DNA from: SH-MAG3 sp035461245
Lineage (GTDB): Bacteria; Gemmatimonadota; Gemmatimonadetes; Longimicrobiales; RSA9
Reading direction: 5' to 3'
NCBI GenBank assembly: GCA_035461245.1
Contig: DATHVP010000057.1
Span: forward strand, 34,811-98,810
DNA length: 64,000 nt
Part shown: positions 26,298 to 34,019 of the stretch, in pieces
Numbering within the stretch: position 1 is the stretch's first letter
Layout: the number at the start of each line of letters is the position of its first letter
Notes under the pieces: model-generated
Told to the model about the DNA's origin: nothing
What the model saw: only the letters and a program-made list of their open reading frames with translations
Database searches by the model: none
Position numbers and translations under genes: made by a program

Positions 26298-26585
26298 TCA
26301 GCTGCGCGGCAGCGTACCGGCGGGTGCGCGGCCGCGGACCCGCCGCCGGGGCGGCGATGCGACGAGGCGCTCAGTGAAATCGAGGCGCTCCTCCATCATA
26401 TCCATGCGTCGGGACATGTGCTCCATGAGTCCGATCATGCGGGCGGTGGCAGCCTCGTCGCCACGGACGGTGGTACGCTCCCGCGTCATCGCCTCGAGGA
26501 GGCCTCCTACCTTCTTCGAGATCGGCCGGAGAATGAGCACGGCGGCGACGGACATGAAAAACGTGATGGGAATGAGCGCTTCCAC
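26298..26585 (-). CDS. Small single-pass membrane protein, unknown function
   Basis: The 95-residue product starts at GTG 26585, preceded by GGAGG with a 6-nt gap. One N-terminal helix (MEALIPITFFMSVAAVLILR) is followed by a cytoplasmic amphipathic or coiled-coil segment rich in Met, Arg and Glu (AATARMIGLMEHMSRRMDMM) and a basic tail. The organisation suggests a membrane-anchored oligomeric scaffold. No family is assigned. Confidence 0.6.
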   Translation of the reverse strand: MEALIPITFFMSVAAVLILRPISKKVGGLLEAMTRERTTVRGDEAATARMIGLMEHMSRRMDMMEERLDFTERLVASPPRRRVRGRAPAGTLPRS

Positions 26586-26743
26586 GGTGATCCTCCGGTC
26601 GGTGTACTGGCCGCGCCCTGGCGGCGTCTGCCCACCCTACGCAGGGACGGGCCGGCGCGTTTCAGGCAGAGGTCGACGTGACCGGGCCGGCCGGCGGTCG
26701 GACTAGCTCGGGTGGCCTCGCGCACGCTCTTGAGGAGGAAGGG

Positions 26744-27619
26744 TTGACACCGGACGGACCCGGGCGAGCCGCGCCCCTGCTCAGCCAGGGTCTTCGCTAC
26801 ATGGTGGCCGGCGCGTTCTTCTTCAGCGTCATGAGTCTGCTGGTGAAGGTGGCGGGACAGCGCCTGCCCAGCCAGCAGATCGTACTGGCCCGCTCCGTAA
26901 TCATGCTCGTACTGGCGTGGACGACGCTGCGACGACTGCGCATCCCTGCGCTGGGCACGCGCCGGCGACTTCTGCTGCTGCGCGGGCTGCTGGGTTTCGG
27001 TGCCCTCAGCTGCTTCTACTTCGCGCTGGTGCACCTGCCCCTGGCCGAGGCCACGGTACTGCAGTACACGAACCCTGCCTTCGCGGCGGTGTTCGCCATT
27101 TTCGTGCTGGGGGAGTCCATGCGGCGGCGGGAAGTCCTGTCCGTGCTGCTGAGCCTGCTGGGGGTGTTGCTCGTGGCGCGCCCGGCAGTCCTCTTCGGGG
27201 GCAGCGCGGCGCTGGATCCGGTGGCGGTCAGCGTGGGCCTGCTGGGCGCAGTATTGTCCGCGGCGGCATATGTCGTCGTGCGGATGCTCGGGTCGGAGCA
27301 TCACATGGTGGTCATATTGTGGTTTGCACTGATCAGCACCCTCGGGTCCATTCCCGCTGCGGCCATCCAGGCCATTGCACCGACGCCGCTGGAGTGGCTG
27401 GTACTGCTGGGCGTGGGTGTCGCCACGCACGCCGGCCAGATCTACATGACACGCGGGCTGCACCTGGAGCGAGCGGGCCGGGCCACTGCGACAGGGCTGG
27501 TCCAGATCGTCTTTGCCGCCGCCTGGGGCGTCCTCATCTTCGGCGACCTGCCCGGCCTTTCGGGCATGGCGGGCGCTCTCCTCGTCATCAGCGGGGTCCT
27601 GCTGCTGGGCAGGGGCTGA
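26744..27619 (+). CDS. EamA/DMT-family transporter
   Basis: Ten hydrophobic helices in two EamA repeats (about 15-140 and 155-290) define a drug/metabolite transporter. ALVHLPLAEATVLQYTNPAF is the typical helix 3-4 motif, and QIYMTRGLHLERAGRATATG its counterpart in the second repeat. Two starts are possible: TTG 26744 with AGGAGGA five bases upstream (291 aa, used here), or GTG 26678 with GAGG (313 aa). Substrate is unknown; relatives export amino acids, nucleosides or S-adenosylmethionine. The gene stands alone upstream of thyX. Confidence 0.85.
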   Translation: MTPDGPGRAAPLLSQGLRYMVAGAFFFSVMSLLVKVAGQRLPSQQIVLARSVIMLVLAWTTLRRLRIPALGTRRRLLLLRGLLGFGALSCFYFALVHLPLAEATVLQYTNPAFAAVFAIFVLGESMRRREVLSVLLSLLGVLLVARPAVLFGGSAALDPVAVSVGLLGAVLSAAAYVVVRMLGSEHHMVVILWFALISTLGSIPAAAIQAIAPTPLEWLVLLGVGVATHAGQIYMTRGLHLERAGRATATGLVQIVFAAAWGVLIFGDLPGLSGMAGALLVISGVLLLGRG

Positions 27620-27700
27620 ACCCGACACGGCCGTGGGTATTCCACCGCTTGCCCGAGGTGCCGACGGCGCTTCTATTGCACGCGACGCCCACGGCCACCG

Positions 27701-28702
27701 ATGAGGAGCATGGAAACCAGGCGACCCACGAACCCCGCTGCGGAGGAAATCCTCGGCCAGTACTTCCCGGTACTCGACCACGGCTTCGTCGCCCTGGTTG
27801 ACTACATGGGTTCCGACGAGAGTATCGAGCGCGCTGCCCGCGTCAGCTACGGCTACGGCACTCGCCATTCCAGCCGGACACGCGGCCTCATCCGCTACCT
27901 GCGCCGTCACCGGCACACGACACCCAGCGAGATGGTCGAGCTGAAGTTCCACTGTGCGATGCCCATGTTCGTGGCCCGTCAGTGGATCCGCCATCGCACC
28001 GCGAACGTCAACGAGTACAGCGGCCGCTACTCGCTCATGCCGCTGCTGTTCTACACGCCCGCGTCGGCGGATTTCGCGTTACAGAGCCCGCAGAACAACC
28101 AGGGGCGCGCGGACACGACGGCGGACCCGGCCCTGTACGCTGAGGCAGTGGCCCGGTGGGAACGGCTGCGTGCGGAGGCGTCAGAATTGTACGGCTGGCT
28201 GGTAAGTGAGGACGTCGCCCGGGAACTGGCCCGCATCGAGCTGCCGCTCTCCATGTATACGCAGTGGTACTGGAAGATCGACCTGCACAACCTGCTGCAC
28301 TTCCTCACGCTGCGGGTAGACCCGCACGCCCAGCTGGAGATCCGCCGGTATGCCGAGGTCATGGCGGGCATGGTCAGGCGCGTGGCGCCCATGGCGTTCG
28401 AGGCGTGGCTGGACTACGACGTGTGCGGCACCCACCTGAGCCGCGGCGAACTGGATGCCGTGCGCCAACTCGTGGATGTAGCCGGCGATGGCGTTGCTGC
28501 TCGGGACGGCACGCGGCTGGGCGCCGAGGCGCTTGCGGGCTTCGACCTGTCGGGCCGGGAGGTGCGCGAACTGCTGGAGAAGCTGCGGCCGGCGTCGCGA
28601 CCCGACTTCGAACTGGACCTGGCGACCATGCGGCCGCCGGAAGAGATCGAGGCGCTCATGAGCGCCGCCGTCCCGCAGGTGGAAAGGAAGCCGGCAGAGT
28701 AA
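27701..28702 (+). CDS. thyX: FAD-dependent thymidylate synthase ThyX
   Basis: The 333-residue protein holds the ThyX signature RHRTANVNEYSGRYS beginning at residue 97. It also has the family ELPLSMYTQWYWKIDLHNLLHFL stretch in two parts (ELPLSMYTQWYW, then IDLHNLLHFLTLR). ThyX methylates dUMP using methylenetetrahydrofolate, NADPH and FAD. The protein is longer than the usual 220-260 residues because of an extra C-terminal region of about 80. Two close ATG codons (27701, 27710) exist; neither has a well-placed Shine-Dalgarno sequence. It is followed 28 nt later by hemG. Confidence 0.95.
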   Translation: MRSMETRRPTNPAAEEILGQYFPVLDHGFVALVDYMGSDESIERAARVSYGYGTRHSSRTRGLIRYLRRHRHTTPSEMVELKFHCAMPMFVARQWIRHRTANVNEYSGRYSLMPLLFYTPASADFALQSPQNNQGRADTTADPALYAEAVARWERLRAEASELYGWLVSEDVARELARIELPLSMYTQWYWKIDLHNLLHFLTLRVDPHAQLEIRRYAEVMAGMVRRVAPMAFEAWLDYDVCGTHLSRGELDAVRQLVDVAGDGVAARDGTRLGAEALAGFDLSGREVRELLEKLRPASRPDFELDLATMRPPEEIEALMSAAVPQVERKPAE

Positions 28703-28730
28703 TGGCGCCGCGGGGTGCCCGGAGAGATAC

Positions 28731-29984
28731 ATGATAGTCATCATCGGTGGCGGCATCAGCGGACTTGCGCTGGCGCACCACCTGTCGGCAAGAGGCACGC
28801 CGTACGTCCTGCTGGAGGCATCATCGCGGGTGGGCGGCGTCATGCGCAGCGGGCGGGTCCAGGGGCACCTGCTGGAGTGGGGCCCCCAGCGAGGCCGGCT
28901 CACACGCGAGTTCGCCGAGCTGGTGGACGGCTATGGCATCCGGCAGGAACTGATCACGGCCCCGACGGACCTGCCGCTGTTCGTGTTCCGGCGCGGCCGG
29001 CTGCGGCAGGTCCCCTTCTCCGTCGGCGCGTTCCTCAGGTCCGACCTGCTGCCATGGTCGTCCAAGCTGCGGCTGGCCCTGGAACCGCTTACCGCTGGCG
29101 CCCGCGATGACGAGTCCGTGGCCGACTACTTCATTCGCAAGATCGGGCGCGAGGCCTATGAGAGCCTCGTCGGTCCCCTGTACGGTGGCCTGTACGCCTC
29201 GGATCCCCGGGAGATGGTGCTGGGCCTGTCGCTCCGGCATGTGCTGCGCGAGTTCCGGGTCGGGCGCAGCCTGCTGCTCCCGCTCCTGAAGCGCGGCGGC
29301 AGCATCGTGCCTCCTGATGCGTGTTCGTTCCGGGAGGGGATGGAGACGCTGCCGCGGGCCATCTACCAGCGCCTCCGTGAGCACATCCGGCTGAACACAC
29401 CAACGCGCGCCATTGTCCGGCGCGGTACCGGCTGGACAGTGGTCACGGAGGACGACCGCTTCGATGCAGAGCACGTCGTGCTCACGACGCCGGCGGGGGT
29501 CACCGGGAAGCTGCTGGGCGACGTCGCACCTGAGGCCGCAGCGGGTATTGCGACCCTCCGCTACAATCCACTGGTCGTCGTGCATCTCCACGCCGAGACG
29601 GACCTGCGTGGGCTCGGCTACCAGGTATCCCTCGCCGAGCCGCTGGTGACCCGCGGGGTGACCTGGAACGACTCCCTGTTCCAGCGCCACGGCGTCTACA
29701 CCGCGTATCTGGGCGGCGCGAAGAATCCGTGGGTGGCGGATGCGCCCGTCGAGCGCATGCAGCAGATCGCGCTGGACGAGTTCCGCACGGCGACCGGTTA
29801 TGCTGCCCGGGTCCTGTCAGTGGAGAAGGAACTGATGCCGGCGTGGGACCGCTCCTGGGCGGCCATTCAGGGCATGAGCCTGCCCACCGGTCTGCACATC
29901 CATGCGAACTGGGAATCCCGACCGGGCATTCCCGGCCGGCTGGTCATGGCCCGGCGGCTGGCGGACCGGCTGGCACCCGCCTGA
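28731..29984 (+). CDS. hemG: Protoporphyrinogen/coproporphyrinogen oxidase, HemY-type flavoprotein
   Basis: The 417-residue protein begins MIVIIGGGISGLALAHHLSA, the FAD-binding Rossmann motif, after a GGAGAG ribosome site. RVGGVMRSGRVQGHLLEWGP and the later GLYASDPREMVLGLSLRH are typical of the oxygen-dependent HemY family. The C-terminal FAD-contact region ends near GIPGRLVMARRLADRLAP. It oxidises protoporphyrinogen IX, or coproporphyrinogen III in the alternative pathway. A ferrochelatase gene (hemH) and an iron import block lie on the opposite strand 4 kb away, which supports a heme role. Which porphyrin it uses is not decided by the sequence. Confidence 0.88.
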   Translation: MIVIIGGGISGLALAHHLSARGTPYVLLEASSRVGGVMRSGRVQGHLLEWGPQRGRLTREFAELVDGYGIRQELITAPTDLPLFVFRRGRLRQVPFSVGAFLRSDLLPWSSKLRLALEPLTAGARDDESVADYFIRKIGREAYESLVGPLYGGLYASDPREMVLGLSLRHVLREFRVGRSLLLPLLKRGGSIVPPDACSFREGMETLPRAIYQRLREHIRLNTPTRAIVRRGTGWTVVTEDDRFDAEHVVLTTPAGVTGKLLGDVAPEAAAGIATLRYNPLVVVHLHAETDLRGLGYQVSLAEPLVTRGVTWNDSLFQRHGVYTAYLGGAKNPWVADAPVERMQQIALDEFRTATGYAARVLSVEKELMPAWDRSWAAIQGMSLPTGLHIHANWESRPGIPGRLVMARRLADRLAPA

Positions 29985-30003
29985 CGCCCGTTGCGTCAGG
30001 CGG
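29977..30003. terminator. Bidirectional hairpin at the hemG/feoA convergence
   Basis: CCGCCTGACGC (29977-29987) and GCGTCAGGCGG (29993-30003) form an 11-bp perfect stem with a 5-nt loop. The hemG TGA and the feoA TGA lie in opposite arms. There is no T-run, so it may be a Rho-assisted or RNA-stabilising end rather than a classical terminator. Confidence 0.5.
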
Positions 30004-30346
30004 CGGTCCGGGCGGTGACGTGGCGCACGACGCGAACCTGCTGTGCGAGCTGACGGTCCACCGCAAACTCTGCGTTGCCCATCCGGAACACGCAGGCTGC
30101 ACCCGCCTGCACCACCTCCAGTTCCGCGCCGGGCAGGACGCCCAGCGCCGCGAGCCGGCACGCGGCGGCACTGGCGGGATCCTGCAGGCACGCCACGCTG
30201 CAGGTTTCGCCCGACCGCATTTCAGTCAGGCAGACGGAGTCACAGTGCAGAGCCGCACAGTAATCCGAATCCGGTACTGGCGCACCGGCAGCGCAGCTGC
30301 TGTCCCAGCCGCCACCCGTCAGCCACTCCCAGACCTTCCTCACCAT
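29996..30346 (-). CDS. feoA: FeoA-domain protein with Cys-rich N-terminal extension
   Basis: The 116-residue product ends in an SH3-like FeoA domain (about 38-112: LTEMRSGETCSVACLQ, RLAALGVLPGAELEVVQ, FAVDRQLAQQVRV). FeoA supports FeoB in ferrous iron import. Before it lies an extension of about 37 residues with Cys at 18, 30, 35 and 39; more Cys sit inside the domain (49, 53, 63, 85). Ordinary FeoA is about 75 residues and Cys-poor, so this form may bind iron or a cluster. That is inference. It overlaps the upstream small Cys-rich gene by 7 nt and is last in the feo run. Confidence 0.85.
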   Translation of the reverse strand: MVRKVWEWLTGGGWDSSCAAGAPVPDSDYCAALHCDSVCLTEMRSGETCSVACLQDPASAAACRLAALGVLPGAELEVVQAGAACVFRMGNAEFAVDRQLAQQVRVVRHVTARTAA

Positions 30347-30567
30347 GGCCCCGTCTCCTGAGTGGTCGCGTCGGTGTTCACCGCGCTGCGATGGAACCAG
30401 CCCTGGAGGCGCGCCAGCCAGGGCGGCGACACGGGATTCTCGTAGCCACAGTGCGGGCAGCGCACCAGCAGGCACGATCCCCTGAGCGGGCACGCGGCGC
30501 AGGTTGGCTGGGCCTCGTCGGGCATGAAGGGCCGGCGGCAGAAGCCGCATGTACTCTCAGTCACCAT
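30340..30567 (-). CDS. Small Cys-rich protein between feoB and feoA
   Basis: The 75-residue product has seven Cys: CGFC (7, 10), CAAC (23, 26), Cys32 and CPHC (37, 40), with the last pair in a rubredoxin- or zinc-ribbon-like CPHCGYENP. The C-terminal 30 residues are uncharged and aromatic. It overlaps feoB by 7 nt at its start and feoA by 7 nt at its end, so translation is coupled. It occupies the place of the FeoC-type accessory gene in other operons but has no FeoC winged-helix features. Metal or Fe-S binding is likely. The ATG at 30567 is chosen because the frame upstream lies inside feoB. Confidence 0.7.
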   Translation of the reverse strand: MVTESTCGFCRRPFMPDEAQPTCAACPLRGSCLLVRCPHCGYENPVSPPWLARLQGWFHRSAVNTDATTQETGPW

Positions 30568-32585
30568 CCCGCCGTCCTGAGTACGATGTTCAGCAGCCAG
30601 CCGGTCCCGAAGGCGAACGGCGTGACGAACGCGGCAACGGCCAGCGCCGCTCGTGTCCCGCGCTCCTTCATCATCATCAGGAACTGCGCGACGCACGGGA
30701 CGAACAATGTCAGCGTGACGGCTGCCACGGTGAGCTGCCGCAGCGACAGCAGTCCCTGCTGGCTCATCTCGAAGAGGCCCGCAGCGCCATAGTCCCGGCG
30801 GAAGAACCCGAACAGGAACACAGTCGCCGTGTCAGAAGGCAATTCCAGTGCATGCACGACGGGCGTGAGGACGCTGAGCACGACGCCGAGTCCGCCCGTC
30901 AGGTCCCCGATCCACAGGAGCACGCTCGCCAGCAGGAAGAGCGGCAGCACCTCGACGAAGTACCAGTGCATCCGGGTGTACGTCTTGGTCAGCACGTTGC
31001 CCGGCCGGGGCAGTCGCAGGGGCGGCAGTTCCATGTGGAAGGTGGCGGGTGCGCCAGGCATCAGCCGGGCGGTCACCAGGCCCACCAGCAGGAAGGACCC
31101 CACCAGTACGCCCGTCCACACCGCCAGCGCCGCCGGTGCGCCCGCCAGGATGGCGATGATCACGCCAAGCTGCGCGGAGCACGGCACCGCCAGCGCCAGC
31201 AGTACTGTGGCGAGCAGCCGCTCCCGGCGGGTCTCGAGAGTCCGTGTTACCATGGTGGCCATGGTCGTGCAGGCGAAGCCCAGAACCATGGGGATGACCG
31301 CGCGGCCGCTGAGCCCGATGCGCTTGAACGCGCGGTCCACCAGCAGCGCCAGCCGGGGGAAGTAGCCCGTGTCCTCCAGCACCGAGAAGAACAGGAAGAA
31401 CGCACCCACCACCGGCAGGATGATGGCGACGGCGTACCGCAGCCCGAGCGTGAGGACGCCGAACTCACCGACAAACAGAGCCCGCAGCCATTCCCAGGGG
31501 ACGAAGGCGAACACGCTCTCGAAGAACGGGTTCAGCAGGTTCTCGAAAAGGATGCCCTCGATGGCGTCCACCATGAAACCCGCCCCGAACTCACCGACGA
31601 AGCGGTAGAGGCCCAGGTACAGCACCACGGCAAGCACTGGCAGGCCCGTCGCCGGCCGCGCCAGCAGCCGACCGAGCCCGTCGACCCAGGGCGCGCGCTG
31701 ACCCCGGCCGGCGGCCACCACGCCGTCCAGCATCTGCTGCGCCGCGCGACGCCGCTCGAACGCCATGCGGTAGGCCGGCGGACCGTCCAGCTGCGCCGCT
31801 GTCCCGGCGATGAGGTGGTCCATGTCGAGCAGTGGGGCGACCTGCTGCAGCCGTGCCCGGGCTTCGTTGTCACCCTGCAGCGCCAGGGCCGCAAGTGCGC
31901 GGACGTCGATGCGGTCGATGCGGGCCTGCACGTGGTCGCGCAGCCGCACGCCGCCGCTGTCCATCGCGTCTGCAATCCGGTTCACCGCCTGCCCGGCACC
32001 GTTGCCGTATGCCGGGACGACCGCAGCGCCGTGTCCTTCCGCCGCCGTCACCGCCTGCCGCAGCTCGTCCAGGCCCCGGCCGCTGACCGCGACCACCGGC
32101 ACCACCTGCACACCCAGGCGCCGGGCCAGCAGCGGCACGTCGATCCGGATGTCGAGCCGCTCCGCCTCGTCCATCATGTTCAGTGCGACAACGAGGGGCC
32201 GTCCCAGTTCCACCAGCTGGAGGGTGAGGGGCAGCATCCGCTCCAGGTTCTTCGCGTCAATGACGTGAACGAGCACGTCCGCTGCGCCGTCCAGCACGAT
32301 GCGCTGCGTGACACGCTCCTCCTCCGTCGTCGGCAGGAGCGAATACAGGCCCGGCGTGTCCAGGACGTCCCACGTGGTGTCGCCCGTGCGCATGACGCCG
32401 CGGGCGACCTCCACGGATGTGCCAGGATAGTTGGAGACTGCGGCGTAGCTGCCCGTCAGCCGGTTGAACAGGGCACTCTTGCCGACGTTCGGCGCGCCCA
32501 CCAGCAGCACGGCACCGGCAGCGGCCCTGCCCGCCGACTGCGGCGCCGCCGTGTGGCAGGTCCCGTCAGCCGCAACCACGGACAC
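30561..32585 (-). CDS. feoB: Ferrous iron transporter FeoB
   Basis: Starting at GTG 32585, with GAGG eight bases upstream and overlapping the previous stop, the protein is 674 residues. The G domain has G1 GAPNVGKS at 30-37, G3 DTPG, and G4 NMMD near 125. Helical Gate motifs (GFACTTMATMVTRTLET; PCSAQLGVI) are intact and about eight transmembrane helices follow. FeoB imports Fe(II) using nucleotide hydrolysis. The usual C-terminal cytoplasmic tail is short; the protein ends just after the last helix. It is followed directly by the Cys-rich gene and feoA. Confidence 0.95.
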   Translation of the reverse strand: MSVVAADGTCHTAAPQSAGRAAAGAVLLVGAPNVGKSALFNRLTGSYAAVSNYPGTSVEVARGVMRTGDTTWDVLDTPGLYSLLPTTEEERVTQRIVLDGAADVLVHVIDAKNLERMLPLTLQLVELGRPLVVALNMMDEAERLDIRIDVPLLARRLGVQVVPVVAVSGRGLDELRQAVTAAEGHGAAVVPAYGNGAGQAVNRIADAMDSGGVRLRDHVQARIDRIDVRALAALALQGDNEARARLQQVAPLLDMDHLIAGTAAQLDGPPAYRMAFERRRAAQQMLDGVVAAGRGQRAPWVDGLGRLLARPATGLPVLAVVLYLGLYRFVGEFGAGFMVDAIEGILFENLLNPFFESVFAFVPWEWLRALFVGEFGVLTLGLRYAVAIILPVVGAFFLFFSVLEDTGYFPRLALLVDRAFKRIGLSGRAVIPMVLGFACTTMATMVTRTLETRRERLLATVLLALAVPCSAQLGVIIAILAGAPAALAVWTGVLVGSFLLVGLVTARLMPGAPATFHMELPPLRLPRPGNVLTKTYTRMHWYFVEVLPLFLLASVLLWIGDLTGGLGVVLSVLTPVVHALELPSDTATVFLFGFFRRDYGAAGLFEMSQQGLLSLRQLTVAAVTLTLFVPCVAQFLMMMKERGTRAALAVAAFVTPFAFGTGWLLNIVLRTAGW

Positions 32586-32595
32586 GCCCGGTACC

Positions 32596-33789
32596 TCAGA
32601 GCGCGACGTCGTGGACAGGCAGGGAACGCAGGAACCGGTTGCGGCGCCGGAAGTACTCGTCCACCGGCTCCGCGGTGCCTGCTTCCACCATCCGCTGGTA
32701 GCGCAGCGGCACGTGGGCGCAGAACGGCTCCGCCTCGAGGTAGTCGCCCGTGACGGCGTAGGCCCTGGCCCGGCTGCCTCCGCAGACGGGGCGGTACTCG
32801 CAGACGTTGCACTTGCCCTTGAGGTTGCTGCGGTCCCGCAGCTGCCTGAACAGCGGCGCGTCGCGATACACCTCAACCAGGTCATCGCGCCGGATGTTGC
32901 CGCCGGACACAGGCAGGAACCCGGAGGGATAGATGTCGCCCGTGTGAGAGACGAAGAGGAAGCCGTCGCCATCATTGACGCCGCGTGCGCGGCCGATGCC
33001 GTCGGTCATGGAGAATGCCACGCCGTCCGTGAGGACGTCGATGTCATTGCCTTCCTGCGCCCGCCGCTCCGCAACCTTCTTCTGCAGCACCACCCGCGAG
33101 TACTGTGGCGCGGCGGTGGCCTTGATGTCGAAGGGCGCGGTCTTCGACAGCTCATACAGCCGGTCAAAGACCGCCTCGAACTGCTCGGCACTCGCCACGT
33201 CCTCAGGACGGGCCCGGCCCATGGGGATCAGGAAGAAGACCTCCCAGAACACGATGCCCACCTCCGTCATCAGGGCGATCAGGTTCTCGAAGTCGTCCAG
33301 GTTGTGCTTCGCCACGACGGTGTTGACCTGCGTGGACAAGCCGATCTCCTGCGACGTGCGCAGGATGCGCAGGCCGTGCTCGAACGACCCGGCCACCTGC
33401 CGGAACTCGTCATGGATACCGGCGTGGGAGCCATCCAGGCTGATGGCCAGGCGAGACAGACCGGCATCCTTCATGGCCTGGAGTTCTTCCCGCGTGGTGA
33501 GCGGCGTCGTCGCCGGCGTGATGGCCATGCGCAGTCCCAGCTGCGTGCCGTGGTCGATGAGTTCCACGATGTCGCGGCGCTTCATGCAGTCGCCGCCGCT
33601 GAACACGAAGATGATGGGCCCGAAACGGCGCACGTCCTCCAGCAGCTGCTTCGCCTCGGCGGTGCTCAGCTCGTCCGGGTGCCGGTTCGGCTGGGCCTCG
33701 GCGCGGCAGTGCTTGCAGGCGAGGTCACAGGCCTGGGTCGTCTCCCAGATCACCAGGAAGGGCGACTTGTCGAAATCGATGTTGGCCAT
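32596..33789 (-). CDS. Radical SAM/SPASM protein next to feoB (AhbD/PqqE-like class)
   Basis: The 397-residue protein from ATG 33789 begins FDKSPFLVIWETTQACDLACKHC, with the CxxxCxxC cluster at Cys21, 25 and 28. It ends in a SPASM-type domain holding CNVCEYRPVCGG and a distal Cys (AEPFCAH), ligands for one or two extra 4Fe-4S clusters. The family resembles TIGR04053-type enzymes and the AhbD/NirJ heme-modifying group. Its position 10 nt before feoB and beside hemH suggests heme or iron-cofactor work, perhaps siroheme or coproheme decarboxylation. Substrate is not proven. An in-frame start further upstream (33891) is less likely. Confidence 0.82.
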   Translation of the reverse strand: MANIDFDKSPFLVIWETTQACDLACKHCRAEAQPNRHPDELSTAEAKQLLEDVRRFGPIIFVFSGGDCMKRRDIVELIDHGTQLGLRMAITPATTPLTTREELQAMKDAGLSRLAISLDGSHAGIHDEFRQVAGSFEHGLRILRTSQEIGLSTQVNTVVAKHNLDDFENLIALMTEVGIVFWEVFFLIPMGRARPEDVASAEQFEAVFDRLYELSKTAPFDIKATAAPQYSRVVLQKKVAERRAQEGNDIDVLTDGVAFSMTDGIGRARGVNDGDGFLFVSHTGDIYPSGFLPVSGGNIRRDDLVEVYRDAPLFRQLRDRSNLKGKCNVCEYRPVCGGSRARAYAVTGDYLEAEPFCAHVPLRYQRMVEAGTAEPVDEYFRRRNRFLRSLPVHDVAL

Positions 33790-33971
33790 CGGGTGGCCCC
33801 TGCCGGCCGCGGCGCGGCCGCCGTGTCTGCCATGTGGTCTGATCATGGCGCGAACGTACCGACCTGTGACGCGCCGGTCTGTCGGGAGCACTGCGGAAAA
33901 TGCGGCGGGCGATGGTTGAGCCTGGTGCGGGGGTTTCCCCTACAGGCCGGCGGATGGACAGGGCAGGTGAC

Positions 33972-34001
33972 GTCCGGACAGGCGTAATGCCCTGTCCGGA
34001 C
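33972..34001 (-). terminator. Perfect 11-bp hairpin downstream of hemH
   Basis: GTCCGGACAGG (33972-33982) and CCTGTCCGGAC (33991-34001) enclose an 8-nt loop. There is no T-run. It lies 19 nt after the hemH stop, in the 230-bp gap before the radical SAM gene. A palindromic GC-rich stretch near 33800 is the only other feature there. Confidence 0.45.
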
Positions 34002-34019
34002 GCCGTCAGGTGCTCGTGT

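Noticed and set aside
30561..32975. 804-residue FeoB with an N-terminal extension
   Set aside because: The extra 130 codons overlap the radical SAM gene out of frame. A GTG with a ribosome site at 32585 fits the FeoB G domain.
33790..34019. A Fur- or FNR-type site ahead of the radical SAM-feo operon
   Set aside because: No convincing match by eye in the 230-bp gap; a motif scan would be needed.
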